Positions 18,847 to 26,303 of a stretch of DNA of 32,473 bases are shown piece by piece. Under the pieces are notes generated by a model. The model was not told where the DNA came from and searched no databases. It saw only the letters and a program-made list of their open reading frames with translations. The position numbers and the translations under genes were made by a program. Source of the DNA: Streptomyces sp. B93 (GTDB taxonomy: Bacteria; Actinomycetota; Actinomycetes; Streptomycetales; Streptomycetaceae); NCBI RefSeq assembly GCF_018070565.1, contig NZ_JAGPXL010000060.1, positions 1 through 32,473 of the forward strand, given 5' to 3'. Positions within the stretch are counted from its first letter, which is position 1, and every line of letters begins with the position of its first letter.

Positions 18847-19493
18847 GGCGACCGTTCCCTTCCTTGTACGGGGGCGCCGCTGCCGTCGGTCAGCAGGGCG
18901 GTGAGCAGTTGCTTGAGCCAGGCGCGGGCGTGCTCGACGTCCTTGTCCAGCAGCAGTTGGGTGGTGACTCCGTCGTAGGCGGCGACGACCGCCCAGGCGG
19001 CGCCCTCGGTGCCGCCGAGCACGGCGGGCAACGCGCTGAACCCGGCCGCCCGCGCCAGCCGGTCGGCGATCGCCCGCCGCAGCCGCTCCCGGTGCTCCAG
19101 CAGGGTGCGGGCGACGGCGGGGTCCCGGGCGGCGTGCACCAGGAAGTCCGTCTTGACCAGCAGCCAGTCCACGTCGAGCAGCAGCACCTCGGTGACCCGG
19201 TCGACGCAGGCCGGTACGTCCAGGGCGGGGCCGTCGAGGGCGAGCGCCACCGCGACCTGCTCGGCGATCAGCTCGGCCCGCTGTTCGTAGAGGGCGAAGA
19301 ACAGCTCGTCGAGGGTGCCGAAGTTGGAGTAGAAGGCGCCCCGGCTGTAGCCCGCGGCCTCGCAGACCTCCTCGATGGAGACCCGTCCGAAGCCCTTGGC
19401 CGCGAAGACGGCGAACGCGGCGTCGAGGAGGTTGGCGCGGGTGCGGACACGGCGTCTGGTCACCCGGCCGGTGGTCGTGCGCTGGGTCTGCAT
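18822..19493 (-). CDS. TetR-family transcriptional regulator
   Basis: This 223-residue repressor has an N-terminal DNA-binding domain (RANLLDAAFAVFAAKGFGRVSIEEVCEAAG, then YSRGAFYSNFGTLDELFFALY) and a helical ligand-binding domain. The start ATG at 19493 has GGAGGCGGAG upstream; longer frames toward 20015 are not family-like. It overlaps the FAD dehydrogenase gene by 25 bases and lies downstream of two palindromes (19511-19546), which are its likely operators. Simplest reading: an autorepressor that responds to a substrate of the dehydrogenase. Confidence 0.92.
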   Translation of the reverse strand: MQTQRTTTGRVTRRRVRTRANLLDAAFAVFAAKGFGRVSIEEVCEAAGYSRGAFYSNFGTLDELFFALYEQRAELIAEQVAVALALDGPALDVPACVDRVTEVLLLDVDWLLVKTDFLVHAARDPAVARTLLEHRERLRRAIADRLARAAGFSALPAVLGGTEGAAWAVVAAYDGVTTQLLLDKDVEHARAWLKQLLTALLTDGSGAPVQGRERSPWTPTSSS

Positions 19494-19510
19494 GGCTCCG
19501 CCTCCCTCGT

Positions 19511-19546
19511 CGGATACAGGAACGTATCCGATACATGAACGTATCG
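19511..19546. promoter_or_regulatory. Two tandem palindromic operators, probably for the TetR regulator
   Basis: Site 1: CGGATAC (19511-19517), 6 bases, GTATCCG (19524-19530). Site 2: CGATAC (19529-19534), 6 bases, GTATCG (19541-19546). The sites share the form GATAC-AxGAAC-GTATC and repeat with a 17-base period. They end 18 bases upstream of the TetR start codon, where repressor binding would block transcription. Confidence 0.8.
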
Positions 19547-19598
19547 AAAGAGGTCTGCCCCAAGAGATCCGGCCCGCGATCCGCGCGGAGATCCACAT

Positions 19599-19614
19599 GC
19601 GAACGCATTTTCGA
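19599..19614. promoter_or_regulatory. LexA (SOS) box-like site upstream of the AlkB-like gene
   Basis: The 16-mer GCGAACGCATTTTCGA matches the actinobacterial/Bacillus-type SOS box CGAAC-N4-GTTCG at all but one core position (T for G at 19609). It lies 20 bases upstream of the ATG of a DNA-repair-type gene, where binding would cover the promoter. A possible -10 (TACGCT, 19623-19628) follows. Confidence 0.45.
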
Positions 19615-19634
19615 TTTCGAGGTACGCTGGTGCC

Positions 19635-20264
19635 ATGACCGCGCACCTCCAGGGCTCCCTCTTCGACCAGACCGACGAGACGCGTCTCGGGCCCCTCGAC
19701 GGGATCCGCCGGACCGAGCTGGGCGCGGGCGCCTGGATCGACGTGCTGCCGGGCTGGCTCAGCGGTGCCGACGCCCTCTTCGAACAGCTGGCCGCCGAGG
19801 TGCCGTGGCGTGCCGAGCGGCGGAAGATGTACGACCAGGTCATCGACGTGCCCCGGCTGCTGGCCTTCTACGGTGCGGGCGAGCCGCTGCCGCACCCCGT
19901 GCTCACCGAGGCGCGCGACGCGCTGAGCGCCCACTACGCCGCCGAGCTGGGCGAGCCGTTCACCACCGCGGGCCTGTGCCACTACCGCGACGGCCGGGAC
20001 AGCGTCGCCTGGCACGGCGACCGGATCGGGCGGGGCGCCCGCGAGGACACCATGGTCGCCATCCTCTCCGTGGGCTCACCCCGCGATCTGCTGCTGCGCC
20101 CGCTGCACGGCGGCACCGGCACCGTGCGCCGCCCGCTGGGCCACGGCGATCTGATCGTGATGGGCGGCTCCTGCCAGCGCACCTGGGAGCACTGCGTGCC
20201 CAAGACGACCCGGGCCGCGGGCGGGCGCATCAGCGTCCAGTTCCGCCCGCACGGCGTGCGCTGA
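19635..20264 (+). CDS. AlkB-like Fe(II)/2-oxoglutarate-dependent dioxygenase
   Basis: This 209-residue protein would oxidatively demethylate alkylated bases in nucleic acids, using Fe(II) and 2-oxoglutarate. The iron triad is visible: His127 and Asp129 in SVAWHGDRIG and His186 in WEHCVPKTT. The 2-oxoglutarate-binding arginines are in GGRISVQFRPHG at the C-terminus. MYDQVIDVPRLLAFYG in the first half fits the nucleotide-recognition lid of the family. The ATG is preceded by CGAGGTACG. It is divergent from the TetR gene, and a LexA-box-like site lies in the shared 141-base region, which suggests DNA-damage control. Confidence 0.88.
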   Translation: MTAHLQGSLFDQTDETRLGPLDGIRRTELGAGAWIDVLPGWLSGADALFEQLAAEVPWRAERRKMYDQVIDVPRLLAFYGAGEPLPHPVLTEARDALSAHYAAELGEPFTTAGLCHYRDGRDSVAWHGDRIGRGAREDTMVAILSVGSPRDLLLRPLHGGTGTVRRPLGHGDLIVMGGSCQRTWEHCVPKTTRAAGGRISVQFRPHGVR

Positions 20265-20336
20265 GCCGGTCCGCCGGAAGGCTGTCCTCCACGCCCCGCC
20301 TCCACGACACTGGCGCCGGACCGGCGAGGGGGCGGC

Positions 20337-21542
20337 ATGGGCGGCGAGCGGGAGCGCACCACGACCGGCACCGTCCGCCGCACCGAACTGGACCTGCTGC
20401 GCGTCACCGTCGTCCTCGGGCTGGTCTTCTTCCACGCGGCGCTGGTCTTCTCCCCCGACGACGACTTCTACGTCAAGAACCCCGAGACCACGGACGCCGT
20501 CACCGTCGCCGCCGGGCTCGGCGTCGTCTGGGCGATGCCCGTGCTGTTCCTCGTCGCCGGGCTCGGCGCCCGGCACTCCCTGCGCCGCCGCGGACCCGGC
20601 GCCTTCGCCCGCGAACGCCTGCTGCGCCTGGGCGTCCCCCTGGTCCTCGCCACGCTGGTGCTGCTGCCGCTGCCGCAGTGGCTGCGGGAACGCGCCGCCG
20701 ACCCCGGCTACGACGAGCCCTACTGGCGCTTCTGGCCCCGCTTCCTCACCGTCCGCCCCGACCTCGCCGACTTCCCGTTCGTCCTGGACGGGGACCACTT
20801 CGAGACCGGGCACCTGTGGTTCGTCGTGCTGCTGCTCGCCTTCTGCCTGCTGCTCGCCCCGGTCGCCCCCGCCCTGACCGCCGCGGCCGAACCCATGGCG
20901 GCGGCGATCGCCCGCCATCCGGTGCTGCTCCTGCTGCCCGCCGTGCCGCTCGCCGCGATCAACGCGCTGCTCGGTATGGAGGAGGACTTCGCGGGCTGGC
21001 ACCGGTGGGCGTACCTGCTGTTCTTCCTCTACGGCCACACGCTCGCCGACGACGCGCGGATCCGCGCCGTCACGCGCCGGGCGGCCGTGCCCGTCGGGGT
21101 CATGGGGCTGGTGCTGTTCGCGGGGACGGCGCCGGGCTTCATGGGCGGGGACGACCCGTTCACGGCGTGGACGCCGCTGGCGGTCGGCAGCCGGGCGCTG
21201 TTCGGGGCGGCGGGCTGGTGCTGGGTGGTGGCGATCCTCGGGCTGCTCGACCGGCCCCGCGAGCGGGAGGACAAGGGGGCAGCGGACGCCGGGCGGCGCC
21301 GGGTGCTCGGGTACCTCGGGCAGGCCGCGCTGCCGCTGTACGTGCTGCACCAGCCGGTCGTGGTGGCGCTGGCGTACGCGGTGGTGGGCTGGTCGGCGCC
21401 GATGGCGGTCAAGTACGCCGCGATCGTGGCGGGTTCGTTCGCGGTGATCCTGGCCTTGTACGAGATCGCCGTGCGGCGTACGCGCGTGACACGGTTGCTG
21501 TTCGGGATGCGTCCGGAGCCGGTCGGCGCGGCGCGCGGCTGA
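20337..21542 (+). CDS. Acyltransferase family 3 membrane protein
   Basis: This 401-residue integral membrane protein belongs to the acyltransferase-3 family, whose members transfer acyl groups to extracytoplasmic sugars, lipids or antibiotics. The opening RRTELDLLRVTVVLGLVFFHAALVF contains the family RxxxLDxLR signature and the conserved membrane His. About ten hydrophobic helices follow, including ETGHLWFVVLLLAFCLLL, YLLFFLYGHTLADD and LGQAALPLYVLHQPVVVALAY near the end. The acceptor is unknown. The start ATG lies after GGCGAGGGGGC, a good ribosome binding site. A small hairpin (21557-21572) follows the stop. Confidence 0.9.
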   Translation: MGGERERTTTGTVRRTELDLLRVTVVLGLVFFHAALVFSPDDDFYVKNPETTDAVTVAAGLGVVWAMPVLFLVAGLGARHSLRRRGPGAFARERLLRLGVPLVLATLVLLPLPQWLRERAADPGYDEPYWRFWPRFLTVRPDLADFPFVLDGDHFETGHLWFVVLLLAFCLLLAPVAPALTAAAEPMAAAIARHPVLLLLPAVPLAAINALLGMEEDFAGWHRWAYLLFFLYGHTLADDARIRAVTRRAAVPVGVMGLVLFAGTAPGFMGGDDPFTAWTPLAVGSRALFGAAGWCWVVAILGLLDRPREREDKGAADAGRRRVLGYLGQAALPLYVLHQPVVVALAYAVVGWSAPMAVKYAAIVAGSFAVILALYEIAVRRTRVTRLLFGMRPEPVGAARG

Positions 21543-21556
21543 TCTGGTTTGCTGTC

Positions 21557-21572
21557 CCCCGTCGGAACGGGG
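21557..21572 (+). terminator. Short hairpin after the acyltransferase gene
   Basis: CCCCGT (21557-21562) pairs with ACGGGG (21567-21572) around a CGGA tetraloop, 15 bases after the stop. There is no T-tract, and the stem is short, so it could be a weak terminator or part of the leader of the next gene. Confidence 0.35.
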
Positions 21573-21594
21573 AACTCAGCGGGCGGGGCCATCG

Positions 21595-22353
21595 ATGCGG
21601 GCAGCGGTTCAACACGTCGCGGACGGCACCTATCTGGTGCACGGCAGCAACACCAACTGGGTGATCCTCACCGACGGTGACGCGATCACCCTGATCGACA
21701 CCGGCTACCCCGGGGACCGGGCGCTGCTGCTCGACTCCCTCGCCCAGGTGGGCGGTTCACCGGAGTCGGTCGCGGCGGTCCTCGTCACCCACGCCCACAA
21801 CGACCACCTGGGCTCGGCCGAGCACCTGCGCGCCGCCCACGGCACGCCCGTGTACCTGCACGAGGCCGAAGTGCCGCACGCCCGCCGGGACTTCCTGCAC
21901 CAGGTGACCGTCGGACAGGTCATGGCCAACAGTTGGCGGCCCGGCGTCCTGCCGTGGGCGGTGCACGCGCTGCGGTCCGGCGGCACCCGGCACGTCCCGG
22001 TCACCGCGCCCGAGCCGTTCCCGGCCCCGGGCCCGCTCGACCTGCCCGGCCACCCGGTGCCCGTGCCGACGCCGGGGCACACCCTGGGCCACTGCGCCTT
22101 CCATCTGCCCGGGACCGGAGTGGTGGTCTCCGGTGACGCCCTGGTCAGCGGGCACGCCACCGCTCGGACCACGGGCCCGCAGCTGCTGCCCGACATGTTC
22201 CACCACGAGCGGGCGCGTGCCGTCGCCTCGCTCGCGGCGTTCGAGGACCTGGACGCCGGCATACTCCTGCCGGGACACGGCCCCGTGCACCACGGCTCCG
22301 TACCCGACGCCGCCCGCCGGGCACGGGAGCGGGCGGCTCAGGGCCTGTCTTAA
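21595..22353 (+). CDS. Metallo-beta-lactamase-fold hydrolase
   Basis: This 252-residue protein has the MBL fold with a complete dinuclear metal site: VTHAHNDHLG (His66, His68, Asp70, His71), then PTPGHTLGH, SGDALVSG and LLPGHGPVHHG. The opening VADGTYLVHGSNTNWVILTDGDAITLIDTGYPGD is typical of glyoxalase-II-like MBL hydrolases of broad and unknown specificity. The ATG at 21595 has a poor purine tract (GCGGGCGGGGCC) ahead. It ends 9 bases before the DUF4032 gene, so the two are probably cotranscribed. Confidence 0.9.
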   Translation: MRAAVQHVADGTYLVHGSNTNWVILTDGDAITLIDTGYPGDRALLLDSLAQVGGSPESVAAVLVTHAHNDHLGSAEHLRAAHGTPVYLHEAEVPHARRDFLHQVTVGQVMANSWRPGVLPWAVHALRSGGTRHVPVTAPEPFPAPGPLDLPGHPVPVPTPGHTLGHCAFHLPGTGVVVSGDALVSGHATARTTGPQLLPDMFHHERARAVASLAAFEDLDAGILLPGHGPVHHGSVPDAARRARERAAQGLS

Positions 22354-22362
22354 GGTCGGGCC

Positions 22363-23598
22363 ATGGCTTTGCAGATCAGTGCCACCAACCCGGAGCACCC
22401 CGCGCTCCTGCTCGCCCTGCCCTGGCAGATCCCGCTGGAGGAGTGGCCCGAGGAACACCTCGTGCCGCTGCCGCGCGGCATCTCCCGGCACGTGGTGCGC
22501 TATGCCCACGCGGGCGACGAGGTGATCGCCGTCAAGGAACTCGCCGAGCGCCCGGCGCTGCGCGAGTACGGGCTGCTGCGCGACCTGGACCGGCTCGGCA
22601 TCCCCGCGGTGGACCCCCTCGCCGTGGTCACCGGGCGCGTCGACGCCGCCGGGGAGCCGCTGGAACCGGTGCTGATCACCCGGCACCTGGGCGGTTCGCT
22701 GCCGTACCGGTCGATGTTCGAGACGACGATGCGGCCCGCCACCATGCACCGGCTGATGGACGCCCTGGCGGTGCTGCTGGTGCGGCTGCACCTGGCCGGG
22801 TTCGCCTGGGGCGACTGCTCGCTCTCCAACACGCTGTTCCGGCGGGACGCGGGCGCCTACGCCGCCTATCTGGTGGACGCCGAGACCGGTGATCTGCACC
22901 CCCGCCTCAGCGACGGCCAGCGCGACTACGACCTCGACCTCGCCCGGGTCAACATCAGCGGGGAGCTGCTGGACCTGGAGGCGTCCGGCGCGCTGCACCC
23001 GTCGGTGGACCCGGTCGAGTTCGGCATGGAGATCTGCGAGCGCTACCACGGGCTGTGGCGGGAGCTGACCCGCACCTCGGTCTACCCGGCGGGCAAGTAC
23101 CACTACATCGAACGCCGGATTCGCAGGCTCAACGACCTGGGTTTCGACGTGGCCGAGATGCAGATCGAGAGTTCCTCCAACGGCGACACGGTCACCTTCG
23201 TGCCGAAGGTCGTCGACGCCGGGCACCACCAGCGCCAGCTGCTGCGGCTGACGGGCCTGGACACCGAGGAGAACCAGGCCCGGCGGCTGCTGAGCGACCT
23301 GGAGAGCTGGATGGCCACCCAGGAGGACTACGCGCCCGGCGACCCCCTCGCGGCCCGGCCCGAGGTCCTGGCACACCGCTGGGTGCGCCAGGTGTTCCGG
23401 CCGACCGTGCGCGCCGTCCCCGTCGAACTGCGCGGTGGCATGGACCCGGCGGAGATCTACCACCAGCTCCTCGAACACCGCTGGTACCTGTCCGAGCGGG
23501 CGCAGCACGACATCGGACTCGACACGGCCGTGAAGGACTACATCGACAACATCCTGCCGCGCGCCCGCGAGACCCTGGAGGCCACGCCCCCCGAGTGA
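22363..23598 (+). CDS. DUF4032 domain protein with a kinase-like lobe
   Basis: This 411-residue cytoplasmic protein resembles the actinobacterial DUF4032 family, whose N-terminal half has a lipopolysaccharide-kinase/aminoglycoside-kinase-like fold. Seen here are a beta-hairpin with VIAVKELAERPALREYGLLRDL (a Lys followed by a helix Glu) and the catalytic-loop-like FAWGDCSLSNTLF, then YLVDAETGDL, which takes the place of the metal-binding DxD. The C-terminal half (about residues 235-405) is a separate helical/beta domain (KYHYIERRIRRLNDLGFDVAEM). Substrate unknown. AAGG at the previous stop serves as ribosome binding site. The gene ends 2 bases from the convergent universal stress gene. Confidence 0.87.
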   Translation: MALQISATNPEHPALLLALPWQIPLEEWPEEHLVPLPRGISRHVVRYAHAGDEVIAVKELAERPALREYGLLRDLDRLGIPAVDPLAVVTGRVDAAGEPLEPVLITRHLGGSLPYRSMFETTMRPATMHRLMDALAVLLVRLHLAGFAWGDCSLSNTLFRRDAGAYAAYLVDAETGDLHPRLSDGQRDYDLDLARVNISGELLDLEASGALHPSVDPVEFGMEICERYHGLWRELTRTSVYPAGKYHYIERRIRRLNDLGFDVAEMQIESSSNGDTVTFVPKVVDAGHHQRQLLRLTGLDTEENQARRLLSDLESWMATQEDYAPGDPLAARPEVLAHRWVRQVFRPTVRAVPVELRGGMDPAEIYHQLLEHRWYLSERAQHDIGLDTAVKDYIDNILPRARETLEATPPE

Positions 23599-23600
23599 CC

Positions 23601-24476
23601 TCAGCCCTGGTGCGGCACGACCGCCACCGGGCACTCGGCGTGGTGCAGCACCCCGTGGGCGACCGAGCCGATGCGGGCGCCGACGGCGGTGCGGCGGGCC
23701 CGGCGGCCCACCACCATCAGCTGGGCGCGCGCCGCCACCGACAGCAGCACCTGCCCGGCGCTGCCCATCTCCACGTGCTCCACCACGTGCACGTCCGGGA
23801 AGCGCCGCCGCCACGGCTGGAGCGCCGCCGCGAGGGCGTCCTTCTCGTACGGCTCCGGGCCCCCGGCCTCGTCCAGCAGCTTCAGGGAGGCGGGGCTGTA
23901 GGCGAACACGGGCGGCAGCGTCCAGGCGCGTACGGCACGGACCGACGCCTGCCGGGCGGCGGCCGTCTCGAACGCGAACCGCAGCGCGTCGGCGCTGTCC
24001 TCCGGGCCGCCCTCCTGGCCGACGACGATCTCCCGCCCGGCCACCTCGCCCGCCGCGCGGTCCTCGGAGCGCACCAGGACCACCGGCCGCGCCGCCTCGG
24101 CGATCACCTGCTGGCCGACGGAGCCGACGAGGAAGCCGACGAGCCGCCCGTGCCCGCGCGAGCCGAGCACCAGCATCTCGGCGTCGGCCGCGGCGGCGAC
24201 CAGGGCCTCCACGGACGCGCCCTCGACGACATCGGCGGACACCTCGAGACCGCCGTGCCGTTCGCGCACCTCGCGCACGGCCTGCCCGACCGCGTCCCGC
24301 ACCCACCGCTCCTGGGTGTCCCGGCCGCCCGCGTCGAGGTCCTCGCGGGGCTCGTGGCGCCAGGCGTGCACCACCCTGAGCGCCGTGCCCCGGCGCACCG
24401 CCTCGCGGGCCGCCCAGGCGAGCGCCGCGTGGCTCTCCTCCGATCCGTCCACGCCTGCCGTGATCGGGCGCGTCAT
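23601..24476 (-). CDS. Tandem-domain universal stress protein
   Basis: This 291-residue protein has two UspA domains. Domain 1 (about 1-140) opens with PITAGVDGSEESHAALAWAAREA and holds an ATP-binding type G-2x-G-9x-G-S motif in LGSRGHGRLVGFLVGSV. Domain 2 (about 145-290) opens with REIVVGQEGGPEDSADALRFAFE and ends VGRRARRTAVGARIGSVAHGVLHHAECPVAVVP, where the second glycine of the motif is Ala, so ATP binding there is doubtful. The ATG at 24476 follows GAGGAGG. Proteins of this type respond to hypoxia, starvation and redox stress. It diverges from the redox-signalling operon and may be controlled with it. Confidence 0.92.
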   Translation of the reverse strand: MTRPITAGVDGSEESHAALAWAAREAVRRGTALRVVHAWRHEPREDLDAGGRDTQERWVRDAVGQAVREVRERHGGLEVSADVVEGASVEALVAAAADAEMLVLGSRGHGRLVGFLVGSVGQQVIAEAARPVVLVRSEDRAAGEVAGREIVVGQEGGPEDSADALRFAFETAAARQASVRAVRAWTLPPVFAYSPASLKLLDEAGGPEPYEKDALAAALQPWRRRFPDVHVVEHVEMGSAGQVLLSVAARAQLMVVGRRARRTAVGARIGSVAHGVLHHAECPVAVVPHQG

Positions 24477-24626
24477 GCGGGTGCCTCCTCGTGCTGTCCG
24501 GTGCCGTACGGGACCCAGTCTTCCCTACCGCGCGACGATGATCGCGCACGGGACTTTTCCTGAGCGCGGGGGGCCGATCGAACATACGATGGGCGCAAGC
24601 ATTCCGACGCCCGGGGTGGGAGACGC

Positions 24627-26303
24627 ATGGCACAGGCCGCCGACGCAGCGCGGACCGTCATCATGACCGTGGACGACGATCCGGGGGTCTCGCGGGCCGT
24701 CGCCCGCGATCTGAGGCGGCGCTACGGCGAGTCGTACCGCATCGTGCGCGCGGAGTCCGGCGAGTCCGCGCTGGACGCGCTGCGCGAACTGAAGCTGCGC
24801 GGGGACCTGGTCGCCGTGATCCTGGCCGACTACCGGATGCCGCAGATGAACGGCATCGAGTTCCTGGAGCAGGCGCTGGACGTCTACCCGGGCGCCCGGC
24901 GGGTGCTGCTTACCGCGTACGCGGACACCAGCGCGGCGATCGACGCGATCAACGTCGTCGACCTCGACCACTACCTGCTCAAGCCGTGGGACCCGCCGGA
25001 GGAGAAGCTCTACCCGGTCCTGGACGACCTGCTCCAGGCCTGGCGCAGCAGCGACTTCCGCCCGGTCCCGGCCACCAAGGTCGTCGGGCACCGCTGGTCG
25101 GCGCGCTCCTCGGAGGTGCGCGAGTTCCTGGCCCGCAACCAGGTGCCGTACCGCTGGTACTCCTCCGACGAGCCGGAGGGACTGCGGCTGCTGGCCGCGG
25201 CGGGCGCCGACGCGCAGCGGCTGCCGCTGGTGATCACCCCGGACGGCACCCCGCTGGTCGAGCCGGAGCCGCCCGAACTGGCCGCGAAGGTGGGCCTGGC
25301 GACCACGCCGACCGCCGACTTCTACGATCTGGTCGTCATCGGCGGCGGCCCGGCCGGGCTCGGCGCGGCCGTGTACGGCGCCTCCGAGGGGCTGCGCACG
25401 GTCCTGGTGGAGCGGTCGGCCACCGGCGGGCAGGCGGGCCAGAGTTCCCGTATCGAGAACTACCTCGGCTTCCCCGACGGCGTGTCCGGGGCACAGCTCA
25501 CCGACCGGGCGCGGCGGCAGGCGGCGAAGTTCGGCGCGGAGATCCTCACCGCGCGGGAGGTGACGGGCCTCGAGGTGTCCGGTTCGGCGCGGATCGTGCA
25601 CTTCAGCGACGGGTCGGCGGTCGCCGCGCACAGTGTGATCCTCGCGACCGGCGTGTCCTACCGGCAGCTGGGCGCCCCCGGCACCGGCGAACTGACCGGC
25701 TGCGGTGTCTACTACGGCTCCTCGCTCACCGAGGCGCCCGCCTGCCAGGGGCAGGACGTGTACATCGTGGGCGGCGCCAACTCCGCGGGACAGGCCGCGA
25801 TGTACCTGTCCCGGGGCGCCAAGTCGGTGACCCTGCTGGTGCGCGGGGAGTCGCTGACGGCGTCGATGTCGCACTACCTGATCGAGCAGATCGGTGAGGC
25901 GCCCAACATCTCGGTGCGCTGCTCCACCGTGGTGGAGGCCGCGCACGGCTCGGACCACCTGGAGCAGCTCACCCTGCGCGACACCGGCACCGGGCAGACC
26001 GAACTGGTCGACGCGCAGTGGTGCTTCATCTTCATCGGGGCGGCCCCGCTGACGGACTGGCTGGACGGCACGGTGCTGCGCGACGGGCGCGGCTTCATCC
26101 TGGCCGGACCCGATCTGACGCCGGACGGGCGGCCACCGGCGGGCTGGGAGCTGGACCGGCCGCCGTACCACCTGGAGACCAACATTCCCGGCGTGTTCGT
26201 GGCGGGCGACGCCCGTGCCGAGTCCGCCAAGCGTGTCGCGTCCGCCGTCGGAGAGGGAGCCATGGCCGTGATGCTCGTCCACCGCTATCTGGAACAGTCG
26301 TGA
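24627..26303 (+). CDS. Response regulator receiver fused to thioredoxin-reductase-like flavoprotein
   Basis: This 558-residue fusion has three parts. A receiver domain (about 8-140) has the acidic pocket Asp16-Asp18, the phosphoacceptor Asp68 in ILADYRMPQMNGIEF, Thr96 and Lys119 in YLLKPWD. A glutaredoxin-like segment (about 150-225; VVGHRWSARSSEVREFLARN, VPYRWY, LPLVITPDGTPL) has no CxxC. A thioredoxin-reductase-like flavoenzyme (about 232-558) has the FAD motif GGGPAG at 239-244, ATGGQAGQSSRIENYLGFP, the NAD(P) motif GGANSAG at 382-388 and VFVAGDARAESAKRVASAVGEG. The redox CxxC expected near 364-367 reads GSSL. First gene of a three-gene operon. No DNA-binding domain; phosphorylation probably controls oxidoreductase activity. 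Confidence 0.93.
   Translation: MAQAADAARTVIMTVDDDPGVSRAVARDLRRRYGESYRIVRAESGESALDALRELKLRGDLVAVILADYRMPQMNGIEFLEQALDVYPGARRVLLTAYADTSAAIDAINVVDLDHYLLKPWDPPEEKLYPVLDDLLQAWRSSDFRPVPATKVVGHRWSARSSEVREFLARNQVPYRWYSSDEPEGLRLLAAAGADAQRLPLVITPDGTPLVEPEPPELAAKVGLATTPTADFYDLVVIGGGPAGLGAAVYGASEGLRTVLVERSATGGQAGQSSRIENYLGFPDGVSGAQLTDRARRQAAKFGAEILTAREVTGLEVSGSARIVHFSDGSAVAAHSVILATGVSYRQLGAPGTGELTGCGVYYGSSLTEAPACQGQDVYIVGGANSAGQAAMYLSRGAKSVTLLVRGESLTASMSHYLIEQIGEAPNISVRCSTVVEAAHGSDHLEQLTLRDTGTGQTELVDAQWCFIFIGAAPLTDWLDGTVLRDGRGFILAGPDLTPDGRPPAGWELDRPPYHLETNIPGVFVAGDARAESAKRVASAVGEGAMAVMLVHRYLEQS

Noticed and set aside
21757..24633. A 958-residue open frame on the minus strand across the MBL, DUF4032 and universal stress genes
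   Set aside because: The translation is repetitive Arg/Gly/Val/Asp-rich without motifs, while three well-defined families occupy the other frames.
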